Assembly: GCA_937136425.1 (NCBI GenBank)
Contig: CAKZON010000110.1
Coordinates: 85,466-149,465, forward strand
Source: an uncultured Crocinitomix sp.
GTDB taxonomy: Bacteria > Bacteroidota > Bacteroidia > Flavobacteriales_D > Crocinitomicaceae
Direction: 5' to 3'
Length of the DNA stretch: 64,000 nucleotides
A model generated the notes under the pieces. It was not told the DNA's origin. It worked only from the letters and a program-made list of their open reading frames with translations, and did not search any database. The translations under genes and the position numbers were made by a program. Shown here piece after piece: positions 42,049 to 50,710 of the stretch. How positions within the stretch are numbered: the stretch's first letter is position 1; each line of letters opens with the position of its first letter.

Positions 42049-43206
42049 CTAAAATTCAAACGTTTCGCCATTATTCACCATTCGGCGTAATAAAACACTT
42101 GCACGGTACTTATCGTCACCATATTCTGCATAAAGCGCATCCAATTGAGACAATACGTTATCTAATCCAATTTCATTTCCCCATTGCAATAAACCTTTTG
42201 GATAATTTACTCCTTTTGTCATTGCTAAATCAACATCTTTTGCTGAAGCAATGTTTAAGAATACCGCATCAACAGCCTCATTAATCAACAAAACCAAAAT
42301 TCGGTTTAAAATTTGATTCCCTACAACTGTATCCGTATTTGGGGCTGCTTTAGTTGCTTCCTCAGCATAATCATAGTATCCTCTGCCAGATTTTCTTCCA
42401 TACCAACCTGCTTCTGAATGTCGTTTTTGAGTGAATGACGGTCGGTACCTTGGATCGTAATAAAAGGCTTTAAATACAGTTTCTGTTACAGTATAGTTAA
42501 TATCATTACCGATATAATCCATTAATGTAAAAGGTCCCATTCTAAATCCGCCAAGTTCAGTCATTGCCCAATCAATTGTAGCAAAGTCAGCTACTCCTTC
42601 TTCATATATTTTTAGCGCTTCGCCATAAAACGGGCGCGCTACTCTATTCACTATAAAACCAGGAGTATCTTTTGCTAAAACAGTTACTTTTTTCCAAGAA
42701 TCGACTAAGTTTCGAGCAGTGGTTGTTACATTATCTGCAGTTTGTACCGCCGGGATAATTTCAACCAATGGCATTAATGGTGCAGGATTAAAGAAATGAA
42801 TTCCAATAACGCGTTCCGATTTTTTACAAGCGGCAGCAATTGAAGCAATTGATAATGATGAAGTGTTTGAAGCTAAAATGCAATCAGCTCCAACAATCCC
42901 TTCTAACTCAGCAAAAACTTTCTTTTTAATATCTAAATTTTCAATAATAGCCTCAATAATTAAACCACTTCCAGCAAAATCACTCATGGAAGTTATATAG
43001 CTTATTCGGCCTTGAATTGCTTCGGCGTCCTCACTAGTTACTCTCCCCTTCTCTACCAATCGCGCCATGATTTTTGCTAATTTACCTTTAGCTTTATCTA
43101 ATTGCTCGGCGTTTGTATCAAATAATACAACCTCATGTCCAGACTGAGACGCAACCTGCGCAATTCCTGATCCCATTGATCCTGCTCCTAAAATTCCAAT
43201 TTTCAT
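42049..43206 (-). CDS. 3-hydroxyacyl-CoA dehydrogenase (PaaH/Hbd-like)
   Basis: A 385-residue NAD-dependent enzyme that oxidises 3-hydroxyacyl-CoA. The N-terminal Rossmann motif GILGAGSMGSGIA is followed by EAIIENLDIKKKVF, the catalytic block SNTSSL ... HFFNPAPLMPLVEI, and a first C-terminal domain (PGFIVNRVARPFYGEAL). A second C-terminal domain (from about residue 295; LNRILVLLINEAVD) gives the longer form typical of phenylacetate-pathway PaaH rather than the 280-residue Hbd. The next gene downstream of the shared promoter is a PaaG-like hydratase, starting 42 nt away on the same strand. Confidence 0.9.
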   Translation of the reverse strand: MKIGILGAGSMGSGIAQVASQSGHEVVLFDTNAEQLDKAKGKLAKIMARLVEKGRVTSEDAEAIQGRISYITSMSDFAGSGLIIEAIIENLDIKKKVFAELEGIVGADCILASNTSSLSIASIAAACKKSERVIGIHFFNPAPLMPLVEIIPAVQTADNVTTTARNLVDSWKKVTVLAKDTPGFIVNRVARPFYGEALKIYEEGVADFATIDWAMTELGGFRMGPFTLMDYIGNDINYTVTETVFKAFYYDPRYRPSFTQKRHSEAGWYGRKSGRGYYDYAEEATKAAPNTDTVVGNQILNRILVLLINEAVDAVFLNIASAKDVDLAMTKGVNYPKGLLQWGNEIGLDNVLSQLDALYAEYGDDKYRASVLLRRMVNNGETFEF

Positions 43207-43248
43207 ATCTTTAATTTTCTTGTAATGTCTTTTCTAATTCTAATCGAA

Positions 43249-44025
43249 TTACTCTCCTTTAAAAGCGGGTTTTCTTTTTTCTAAAAATGCAGCTACACCT
43301 TCATTATAATCATGTGTTTTACCTGCTGTAGTTTGCAACTCTTCTTCTACTTTCAATTGTGTTGTTAAATCACTAATCATAGAAAGGTTTAATGCCCTTT
43401 TCGTCAATCCTAGTCCTTTAGTTGGCATCTTGGCTAATTTGGCTGCAATTTTATAAGCATCCTCTTCAAAACTTTCTGCAGGTAAACTTTTATAGATCAT
43501 TCCCAAATCTTCAGCATCTGCTGCACCTACTTTATCTCCAAGCATCATTAAGGCCGTTGCTTTTTGAAAACCAATTAATCTTGGTAAAAAGAACGTTCCT
43601 CCAGAATCTGGAATCAAACCAATTTTACTAAAAGCCTGAATAAAACTTGCCGCTTCTGTTGCTACACATATATCACACGCCAATGCAATATTTGCCCCAG
43701 CACCAGCTGCAACGCCATTTACAGCAGCTACAATTGGTTTTTCAATGTTTCTAATGCGTTCTATAATTGGGTTATAATGCTCTTTTACAATAGATGTTAA
43801 TTCTGGTCCATCAGGATCTGTTACTTCTTGTAAATCTTGTCCAGCACAAAATGCTTTTCCACTACCAATGATATAGATTGCTCTTACCTCATCATTTTCT
43901 TCACATTCATCTAATCTTGCCTGACATTCCAGTGCCATTTCACGATTAAAACTATTATATACTGTTGGGCGATTAAATTGAATAATTCCAACGTTATCTT
44001 TGATTTCAAATAAAATGGTGCTCAT
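43249..44025 (-). CDS. Enoyl-CoA hydratase/isomerase, PaaG-like
   Basis: A 258-residue crotonase-fold enzyme. The oxyanion-hole segments are visible (GKAFCAGQDLQEV and GVAAGAGANIALACD), and the catalytic-loop PDSGGTFFLPRL is characteristic of PaaG, the ring-1,2-epoxyphenylacetyl-CoA isomerase, which uses the Asp. The start, SFNREMALECQARL, also fits PaaG. It is the first gene of a two-gene unit with the dehydrogenase. The other phenylacetate genes (paaABCDE, paaK, paaZ) are not in the window, so a broader beta-oxidation role cannot be excluded. Confidence 0.85.
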   Translation of the reverse strand: MSTILFEIKDNVGIIQFNRPTVYNSFNREMALECQARLDECEENDEVRAIYIIGSGKAFCAGQDLQEVTDPDGPELTSIVKEHYNPIIERIRNIEKPIVAAVNGVAAGAGANIALACDICVATEAASFIQAFSKIGLIPDSGGTFFLPRLIGFQKATALMMLGDKVGAADAEDLGMIYKSLPAESFEEDAYKIAAKLAKMPTKGLGLTKRALNLSMISDLTTQLKVEEELQTTAGKTHDYNEGVAAFLEKRKPAFKGE

Positions 44026-44117
44026 AATTAAATTTTTCCTAAAATTAATTAATCCAATTTTTTTAATGGCATAAGTTTTAAAGTATTTATCGATTCAAGA
44101 TGATGAGCGTTTTTTGC

Positions 44118-44125
44118 TAATTTTG
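44118..44125 (+). promoter_or_regulatory. Candidate -7 box of the SDR gene
   Basis: TAATTTTG is a full TAnnTTTG match, 18 nt before the ATG at 44144. Confidence 0.4.
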
Positions 44126-44143
44126 ATTCTATAATTGTACTTT

Positions 44144-44905
44144 ATGAAAAGAATCATTTTAATTACAGGAGCAACTGCAGGATTTGGTAAAGCAATGGCT
44201 ATAAAATTTGCAGCAAACGGGGATGACATTATAATAACTGGTAGACGAAGTAATCGTTTAGAAGAATTAAAATCTCATTTAGAATCGAACTATAATACTT
44301 CAGTAACTTGTCTGAATTTTGATGTTAGAAACGAAGCTGAAGTAAAATCAGCTATCAATTCACTACCTGCTGGCCTGAAAAAAATTGATATACTAGTAAA
44401 TAATGCTGGTTTAGCAAGTGGTTTAGACCCAATTCAAAATGGAAATTCGGAGGATTGGAATAAAATGATTGATACGAACGTAAAAGGATTATTGTATGTC
44501 TCACAAGCAATAATTCCTTTCATGATAGAAAACAAAGCCGGACATATTATCAATATTGGATCTACTGCAGGTAAAGAGGTTTACCCGAATGGTAATGTTT
44601 ATTGCGCCTCAAAACATGCCGTTGATGCAATAACTAAAGGAATGAGAATTGATTTATTGCCTCATGGAATTAAAGTAACTCAAATTGCCCCTGGAGCGGC
44701 AAATACGGAATTTTCTACAGTTCGTTTTCACGGAGATAAAGAACGCGCAGACGCCGCTTATAATGGTTATCAACCAATGGTGGCCGAAGATATTGCTGAA
44801 TTAGTTTTCTATGCAAGTTCATTACCAAAACACTTGTGCATAAATGACATGGTTGTTACTTCATTAGCTCAAGCTAATAGTTATTTGATTCACCGCGAAG
44901 AGTAG
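44144..44905 (+). CDS. Short-chain dehydrogenase/reductase, YdfG-like
   Basis: A 253-residue NAD(P)-dependent oxidoreductase of the classical SDR family. The cofactor motif TGATAGFGKA (T-G-x-x-x-G-x-G) is at the N-terminus, followed by GRRSNRLEEL (Arg suggests NADP preference), NNAG, the catalytic Ser in NIGSTAG and the YCASK (Y-x-x-x-K) motif. The C-terminal PEDIAEL-like AEDIAELVFYASSLP pattern resembles YdfG, the 3-hydroxy acid (serine) dehydrogenase. ATG 44144 is preferred over a TTG at 44135. The gene stands alone, divergent from the paaG-like operon. Confidence 0.9.
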   Translation: MKRIILITGATAGFGKAMAIKFAANGDDIIITGRRSNRLEELKSHLESNYNTSVTCLNFDVRNEAEVKSAINSLPAGLKKIDILVNNAGLASGLDPIQNGNSEDWNKMIDTNVKGLLYVSQAIIPFMIENKAGHIINIGSTAGKEVYPNGNVYCASKHAVDAITKGMRIDLLPHGIKVTQIAPGAANTEFSTVRFHGDKERADAAYNGYQPMVAEDIAELVFYASSLPKHLCINDMVVTSLAQANSYLIHREE

Positions 44906-44922
44906 TTTTTCTTAGTATTTGG

Positions 44923-44953
44923 TATTTGATGAAATAATTTAAATCATCAAATA
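44923..44953. terminator. 10-bp stem-loop between convergent genes
   Basis: TATTTGATGA (44923-44932) pairs perfectly with TCATCAAATA (44944-44953) across an 11-nt loop. It lies between the stops of two convergent genes and has no clear T-tract on either side; a weak bidirectional terminator is the likely role. Confidence 0.45.
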
Positions 44954-45003
44954 ATAGCCCATTAACAATTACTAATTGAACATTGCTTATTAATAATTAA
45001 AGC

Positions 45004-47004
45004 CTACTCGCACTCACTTGTCAACTCATCAGGTACTTGCTCTCCCATTTCTTTTGCCATTGATAAGAATTCGCAGCCCTTTTTGATTTTATTAAGCTTT
45101 AAATAATTCAATCCTATATTATAGGCTAGCCAAGGATCTTGACTTCCCATTTGATAAGCTTCTAAAAGAATAGGCAAAGATTTTTCATATTCTCCTATTT
45201 GCAGCAATGCAGTTCCATAATTATACAATTCGATCCATGGTTCAGCTGAAATGGAATTTTGACTAGCTATTTTTTCAGCCATGAAATCACTCCAAATCAA
45301 TAATGAATTATCAATTCCCATATTTCCTAAAATAACTTTGTTGAACTTTTTCACTGCCGCGTTGTTTTCGCCATGATTCACCTCTGCTAAATAGTATTTC
45401 AAATTAGTTGCCAACCAATCTTGACTTTTTTGATAAATCGAATCTACTTGTGATTTGTTCCAATCATTACGTTCTAGAACTTCCATCATGTTCCTACGCT
45501 CTAACTCTACCAAATCAAAATAAGTGTTAATAACGCAGGTAGTGTTTTTATTAACTTCAAGATAATAAAAAGAGTCCTCCAAATCGATTAGTGTTTTTGA
45601 CAAGTAATAGACAGAGTCATTATAAATATTTCTATCCAAATAAATATGAGCTTGAAAATTGTATAAATCGCTTAATAACTGCGTGTGGTGTACATCATTC
45701 TTTCTTGCAACATCATAGTTACCAAACTGGTTAATTTCATCCATTAATACGCGCCTTTGACTCCATTGTATAATTCGGTTTTTAAATACCTCATTATTAC
45801 GTTTTGACAATTCATCAAAATTGAGTAACACTCCAGCTTTTTTAAAGTATGCTTTATAAAGTATTGATTTTCTACTCGGACTAATAACCTCATTTTGTGC
45901 CCAAAATTTTTCATTATAAGGTTGCCCAACAATTTTATCATAGTCAGACAACTTATGATCAGTCTTGGTATAATAAGGTAAATCAAATTCAGCTTCTTTC
46001 TCAAAAAACAAAAATACTCCACCCGATTTCATTACGCGAGCATGATAGTTACTTTCATAATTTAGGTCATAGTTAAAAGCTATTTTATCCAGGCTCTGTT
46101 TAGCATCATTTGAAAAAGTATAGGAAATATTAAAATTGAGGGAATCCATTTGATGCTCACGGTCTATCACTACAAAAGGGTGTTTCTTTAAATCGTCCTC
46201 TTGCAAATCAATCTGCACAATTTGTTCAGATTTTTTGTCAATCCAAACCGTTGCATTAAAATAGTCCCATTCCTCATTTTTACAAATAAATCTGATTTTA
46301 TAAATACCATCTTGAAACGCATCTAATTTTAAATTATAAACGCGTTTTAGTTTGTTTTTGTTGAGCTGTAAAGGATTTGTTGGAAATTGATTATTTCGCT
46401 TATTTAACAATCGATAATCTGAAATTACCTGAGTAGTACTGAGGCTTGCATAATAAGTCCCTCCTTCTTCACTCATCCCTATTCGTCCATTTTTAAGCTG
46501 TAAATCATTGATCCCTGAAGGGCCTATTTCTGCGTTATAATAACACTCTAATAGTTCTACAGGAATGCCCGTTGTGGAAGTCTCTAATGCGAAATATGTT
46601 TTAGCAGGATAAGATTCTGCACGTTTCAACTTCTGTTTTGCCACCTCAAACAGGTCATATAAAAAGTCAAAATCTGCATAAATTTCAACCGTTGCTAATT
46701 CATTGTCACTGGGGTTAAGTAATAACCGGTCATTCTCTACGAAATAAGTATACGGCACCTCTATTCTTTGATAAGAAACAAACGAAATAATTAGCGTATC
46801 CGTTTCCCAGCATGTTAATTTAAAATAACCATCCTCATTGGTTATTGCGCCTCTATTAATTTTTTTCTTTTTTACATATGCAAATGGAACAGGACTTCCT
46901 GTTTCACTGTCTATAATTGTTCCACTTATTTCTATTTGTGCTTCAGCCGTAACAGAAAAAAAACCAATTATTAAAAATAATACAAGACGTGCAAAACTTT
47001 TCAT
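45004..47004 (-). CDS. Exported protein with CarboxypepD_reg-like domain and C-terminal TPR
   Basis: A 666-residue protein starting at ATG 47004, with a signal peptide (ending VTAEAQ). Residues about 22-105 are a CarboxypepD_reg-like sandwich (IEISGTIIDSETGSPVPFAYV). A long middle region has the order seen in DUF5686-type proteins (ADFDFLYDLFEVAKQKLKRAESYPAKTYF) but no C-terminal barrel follows. The end instead contains TPR-like helices (AEPWIELYNYGTALLQIGEYEKSLPILLEAYQMG, then WLAYNIGLNYLKLNKIKKGCEFL). The function is unknown; it is probably a periplasmic or outer-membrane-associated accessory protein. Confidence 0.72.
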   Translation of the reverse strand: MKSFARLVLFLIIGFFSVTAEAQIEISGTIIDSETGSPVPFAYVKKKKINRGAITNEDGYFKLTCWETDTLIISFVSYQRIEVPYTYFVENDRLLLNPSDNELATVEIYADFDFLYDLFEVAKQKLKRAESYPAKTYFALETSTTGIPVELLECYYNAEIGPSGINDLQLKNGRIGMSEEGGTYYASLSTTQVISDYRLLNKRNNQFPTNPLQLNKNKLKRVYNLKLDAFQDGIYKIRFICKNEEWDYFNATVWIDKKSEQIVQIDLQEDDLKKHPFVVIDREHQMDSLNFNISYTFSNDAKQSLDKIAFNYDLNYESNYHARVMKSGGVFLFFEKEAEFDLPYYTKTDHKLSDYDKIVGQPYNEKFWAQNEVISPSRKSILYKAYFKKAGVLLNFDELSKRNNEVFKNRIIQWSQRRVLMDEINQFGNYDVARKNDVHHTQLLSDLYNFQAHIYLDRNIYNDSVYYLSKTLIDLEDSFYYLEVNKNTTCVINTYFDLVELERRNMMEVLERNDWNKSQVDSIYQKSQDWLATNLKYYLAEVNHGENNAAVKKFNKVILGNMGIDNSLLIWSDFMAEKIASQNSISAEPWIELYNYGTALLQIGEYEKSLPILLEAYQMGSQDPWLAYNIGLNYLKLNKIKKGCEFLSMAKEMGEQVPDELTSECE

Positions 47005-47030
47005 GAGCAATAAATTAGATTGGATTAAAT

Positions 47031-47038
47031 CAAAAATA
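47031..47038 (-). promoter_or_regulatory. Candidate -7 box for the gene ending at 45004
   Basis: The minus strand reads TATTTTTG, a full TAnnTTTG match, 27 nt before the ATG at 47004. Confidence 0.4.
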
Positions 47039-47098
47039 AGGATTCACTTCTAATACACTAATCTATCAATCATTGATTTAGAACTATATTATACCAGT

Positions 47099-48019
47099 CT
47101 ATTGATTTTGATCTAAGAGCAACTGAATTTGCTTTCCAATAATCTGAGAAAGATGCTCTGCAGACTTATAATGCAAGTGACTTCCGTCATAAGTATGAAA
47201 TTCAGCAGGGTTTAAATCAATCCAAGTGCAACCTCTTATCTCCATTTCAGTTCTCATATACAATTCACTGTATCCACTTAGCGAATCCTCTACACTGGTC
47301 ATCATATCAAATGTAGGGGGGCGAAATGCAACAATCTCAATTCCAGACTTTTCAATATCATCAACCCGATTTAAAAAGTTAGTTATTAACGTATCACTTA
47401 CCTGATAGTCTGTAAATAGTTTTTGGTAGATTCCTATTGCTGTCAAAGAATCTTCTGGCAACCTATGCGAATGTACCCAACCGTCTTTCTGAAAATCTTC
47501 AAAATATCCTTCATCTGACTTTCCATTAAGCAAAAAATCTTTCAACTCAGTAGCTTTATAGGGAGCAAAATGTTTGAGGTATGGCGATAAATACAATCCT
47601 TTAAACAAATCAAAATTACCTTTACTTAAATGTTCATGATAAAGCTCATTTTTAGCCCCTTCTAATGTAAAACTATGTGGTGATACTCCTAAAACCAAAA
47701 TTCTGTTTCCAGTAGGCTTCAATTTACTAACTAAAAAATTTAAGTAATCAAGGTCATAACCTGCACTGGAATATCCCAAATTAACTCCCACTAATTTCGA
47801 AGTTAAAGATTCGTTTATTGCTGAAATTGAAACCCCTCTATAAATTCTTGAATCGCCCCCTACTATTAAATCATGATTGTTGCTTGCAAAGGTTTTTCTT
47901 AACCAAAACTCATTGCGCAACTCTGTGTTTTTTATTGGGGCAGGTAACAATAACTTCACTAAAACAATCATTATAATTGTTAAACCAGACATGAGCCATA
48001 TTTTTTTTCTAGCCTGCAT
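47099..48019 (-). CDS. Membrane-anchored SGNH/GDSL-like protein paired with MBOAT
   Basis: A 306-residue protein with one N-terminal transmembrane anchor (IWLMSGLTIIMIVLVKLLL) and a periplasmic domain. GGDSRIYRGVS (about residue 55) resembles SGNH block I with a catalytic Ser (G-D-S), and DGSHLHYKSAEHL near the end provides the D-x-x-H of block V. This matches the DltD/AlgJ/AlgX-like partners that transfer acyl groups passed on by an MBOAT protein. It follows the MBOAT gene with a 2-nt gap, so the two are coupled. Confidence 0.8.
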   Translation of the reverse strand: MQARKKIWLMSGLTIIMIVLVKLLLPAPIKNTELRNEFWLRKTFASNNHDLIVGGDSRIYRGVSISAINESLTSKLVGVNLGYSSAGYDLDYLNFLVSKLKPTGNRILVLGVSPHSFTLEGAKNELYHEHLSKGNFDLFKGLYLSPYLKHFAPYKATELKDFLLNGKSDEGYFEDFQKDGWVHSHRLPEDSLTAIGIYQKLFTDYQVSDTLITNFLNRVDDIEKSGIEIVAFRPPTFDMMTSVEDSLSGYSELYMRTEMEIRGCTWIDLNPAEFHTYDGSHLHYKSAEHLSQIIGKQIQLLLDQNQ

Positions 48020-48021
48020 CC

Positions 48022-49431
48022 TTAAAATTGAAAATAAATGAATTGTTTCCCCTCTCCCCTAAGAAAGAGAATAGCTATAATGGCCATTGAAACTAAAACT
48101 ATATCCAAATTGCTTCGCCAATACCACAATTTAACAGCTTTATAATTTTTTCTTAAGTACACCAGTAATTCTATAACAACAGCCAATCCTAAAAAGAAAA
48201 CACTGTCAAAATAAACGTGGTAAAAATCAAGATTAGAACTAGTATAGCTGAACAAATAACTCACAATTTGATTTCCTTGTGTTACATCATCTGCCCTAAA
48301 ATAGACCCAAGCAACTAATGCCTGTGCAAAAATGATTGGAATTAATAAAGGAGATTTTCTAAATAGTTTTGTCCATTTTGTTAAGCGCTCAAAAATCAAT
48401 AAAACAACATGTATTCCTGCCCACATTAAAAAGGTATATTTTGCACCATGCCATAAGCCCGAAAGCATCATAGTAATGGTTAAAGCCACAAGCCCCACAA
48501 CAACTCCTCGCCGAGAACCACCTAATGCTATATAAACATAATCTCTAAACCATGTGGAAAGTGAAATATGCCAACGGGTCCAAAATTCGCGTAAACTTTT
48601 AGATAAATACGGGTGGTTAAAGTTCATTCTAAAATGATAGCCCATATATTTTGCTAATCCCCGTGCGATTAAACTATACCCACTAAAATCTGCATATATT
48701 TGAAACGAAAACGCCACCATAACTACCCACCAATAGGCTGTTCCCTCAAACCCTGATTTACCTTCAAAAGCACTGTCAATAAATAGTGAAAGATTATCCG
48801 CAATTACCATTTTTTGAAACAAACCAAAAGCAATCATTTTAATGGCATTCCATTTTTCTATGGCATTAGTTATTCGATATTTATTTAGCTGAAACAAAAA
48901 ATCTTTAGCACGGATAATTGGACCTGCAACCAATTGTGGAAACATGGACAAATAGCTAAAAAAGTGAAGAATATTTCTTGTAGGAGTTAAACGCCCTCGA
49001 TAAACATCTATCGTATAGCTTAAGGATTGAAAGGTGTAAAAACTAATGCCTACGGGCAGAATTAACGCAAACTCTGGTATTTTTTCAACCAAATCTACCT
49101 GATAATTGAATTGAGCGAAACCATCCTCTAGAACAGTTGCAAAAAATTTGCTGTATTTAAAAATAGAAAGTGCACCTAAATTACCAACAAGTGATAAAAC
49201 AAAAAACAACTTCCTGTTTTGAGGCCGGTTTTCAATTGCTAGTGCACAGAAATAATCAATTAACCCGCTAGCAAGAATCAAAAATAAAAACCGCCAATCC
49301 CACCAACCGTAAAAGAAAAAACTGGCTAATGTAATGAACGTCCACCTGGATATATTTCTTTTACCAAGTATAGGCCAAAGTAAAAAGAACCCAACGGCAA
49401 ATAATAAAAACTCTATTGAATTAAAGATCAT
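48022..49431 (-). CDS. MBOAT family O-acyltransferase (AlgI/DltB-like)
   Basis: A 469-residue multi-spanning membrane protein of the membrane-bound O-acyltransferase family. The conserved block HISLSTWFRDYVYIALGGSR, the catalytic-His segment LSGLWHGAKYTFLMWAGIH and the N-terminal SLIDYFCALAIE-like stretch are all present. Such proteins move acyl groups across the inner membrane for O-acylation of exopolysaccharide, teichoic-acid-like or other envelope glycans; the SGNH protein encoded next probably completes transfer. The acceptor is unknown. No polysaccharide synthesis genes are near. Confidence 0.93.
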   Translation of the reverse strand: MIFNSIEFLLFAVGFFLLWPILGKRNISRWTFITLASFFFYGWWDWRFLFLILASGLIDYFCALAIENRPQNRKLFFVLSLVGNLGALSIFKYSKFFATVLEDGFAQFNYQVDLVEKIPEFALILPVGISFYTFQSLSYTIDVYRGRLTPTRNILHFFSYLSMFPQLVAGPIIRAKDFLFQLNKYRITNAIEKWNAIKMIAFGLFQKMVIADNLSLFIDSAFEGKSGFEGTAYWWVVMVAFSFQIYADFSGYSLIARGLAKYMGYHFRMNFNHPYLSKSLREFWTRWHISLSTWFRDYVYIALGGSRRGVVVGLVALTITMMLSGLWHGAKYTFLMWAGIHVVLLIFERLTKWTKLFRKSPLLIPIIFAQALVAWVYFRADDVTQGNQIVSYLFSYTSSNLDFYHVYFDSVFFLGLAVVIELLVYLRKNYKAVKLWYWRSNLDIVLVSMAIIAILFLRGEGKQFIYFQF

Positions 49432-49517
49432 TTATTATTACAACTTAGTACGCTCATTTGAAATTTCATCTCCGCACAAAAGTAATAATTACTTGACAGT
49501 TCTAATTATTAACCGAA

Positions 49518-49895
49518 TTACCATACATAAACCATTCTTCCAGACAAATCTACCAGTTTATTTTCCTCTTCCACAACAATGGATCCAGTCACCGCCCAAT
49601 AAAAGAATTGCGTTCCTGCATATCCCATTTTTTCAATTTCATATTGATAATATATGGCATCAATGGCATCTGTTTGATAAATCAATACGCCATATTGATC
49701 ATAGACCATTAAATTAAAATCGTGAATATCACATGAACTATATGTCCATATCATTCCATGATCATATTGTCCGCATCCTTGGTCCAATGTATCTGAAATA
49801 ATAAAGTCGCAAGAGTCTAGCTGCATAGATGCTTGTGCTAATCCATTTTCGAAAAGTCCTAACGAAAGAAAAATGAACATCAATTTATTCAACAT
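49518..49895 (-). CDS. Secreted mini-protein with T9SS type-B sorting-domain-like fold (copy 4)
   Basis: A 125-residue protein with a signal peptide (ending NGLAQ), and the last of four tandem paralogs. It keeps the family skeleton: DSC after the signal, then S-C-D-I-H-D-F-N-L-M-V-Y-D-Q-Y-G-V-L-I, then YWAVTG. The core resembles the CHU_C/gliding-motility-associated C-terminal domain (I-x-N-R-W-G-x-x-V), here degenerated to YDQYG. The mature part is only the sorting-domain-like module, with no cargo domain. It is the most divergent copy. The MBOAT gene begins 86 nt downstream. Confidence 0.7.
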   Translation of the reverse strand: MLNKLMFIFLSLGLFENGLAQASMQLDSCDFIISDTLDQGCGQYDHGMIWTYSSCDIHDFNLMVYDQYGVLIYQTDAIDAIYYQYEIEKMGYAGTQFFYWAVTGSIVVEEENKLVDLSGRMVYVW

Positions 49896-49908
49896 AAGCT
49901 TCTTATTA

Positions 49909-50268
49909 CTAGACTAAAAAATTAAGTTCCCCACTCCATTCCACTTTAACATACGCACCATTATACATTATTTCGCCAGTAATTTGCCAAATTAGAATTT
50001 GTGTTTCTTTTAGCACTGTAAAAGGGTCCCATAATTCATCCCTATCATTAGATTCATGAATTAATTCGCCCCACCTATTATAAATGATAATCTGAAAATT
50101 TTTGATTTCACATTCCAAATTGAATTGTAAAAACTGGCAACCATAATCCTCACAATCAGGAGTTATGATATTAGGCATATAAAAATAGCAAGAATCTGAA
50201 AGTTTAGTATCCTGCGAATAAGAACTTAAAGAACCTAAAAACAGAGCAATATATAAGTAGCGTAACAT
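49909..50268 (-). CDS. Secreted mini-protein with T9SS type-B sorting-domain-like fold (copy 3)
   Basis: A 119-residue protein with a signal peptide ending SSYSQ. Of the four copies it matches the type-B sorting domain best: YMPNIITPDCEDYGCQF aligns with the PNxFTPNxDGxND opening, and NFQIIIYNRWGELIHESND aligns with the IYNRWGxxVFES centre. ATG 50268 overlaps the stop of copy 2 as TGATG, so translation is coupled; an in-frame TTG sits one codon upstream. The protein has no domain other than this module. Confidence 0.75.
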   Translation of the reverse strand: MLRYLYIALFLGSLSSYSQDTKLSDSCYFYMPNIITPDCEDYGCQFLQFNLECEIKNFQIIIYNRWGELIHESNDRDELWDPFTVLKETQILIWQITGEIMYNGAYVKVEWSGELNFLV

Positions 50269-50636
50269 CAATGAATAACGTTTACAGGAGCCATTTTTTC
50301 AACAGCTATTATTTCTCCATTTTCAATCATCTTTCCTCTTACGATCCAAACATAAACCCCGTCAGTACAATAATTGGCGTTCCAGAACTGCTCAATATCG
50401 TTTGAAAAGAACACTTGCTTTCCCCACCGATCATAAATTGTAATTGAAAAATGATCGATAGGGCATTGCATATAAACTCTAAACTTATTGTCAATACAAG
50501 TTAAAGAGTTAAAGGTGGAGGCCGTCGTATTTTGAGCAAATATGCAAGAGTCCGAAATTTCGCGTACAGCAGTAGAATCTTGCCCGAAGGAATTGAGACT
50601 AACTGCAAATAATAGAATAAAAAATAAACGCATCAT
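50268..50636 (-). CDS. Secreted mini-protein with T9SS type-B sorting-domain-like fold (copy 2)
   Basis: A 122-residue protein with a signal peptide ending LNSFGQ. Its core HFSITIYDRWGKQVFFSND and CTDGVYVWIVRGK match the middle and end of type-B (CHU_C) sorting domains (IYDRWGxxVFxS, PDGVYVW). Four Cys in the mature part, two in the positions shared with the sister copies (DSC and C-P-I-D-H-F), suggest a conserved disulfide. ATG 50636 and 50633 are equivalent starts. It is coupled to copy 3 by the TGATG overlap. Confidence 0.75.
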   Translation of the reverse strand: MMRLFFILLFAVSLNSFGQDSTAVREISDSCIFAQNTTASTFNSLTCIDNKFRVYMQCPIDHFSITIYDRWGKQVFFSNDIEQFWNANYCTDGVYVWIVRGKMIENGEIIAVEKMAPVNVIH

Positions 50637-50710
50637 TTCATTTACATGAAAGACGCGTTAATATTATTGGCGTTGCTTAAAGCATCACCTGTCTGTTATT
50701 GAAGTTTCGG

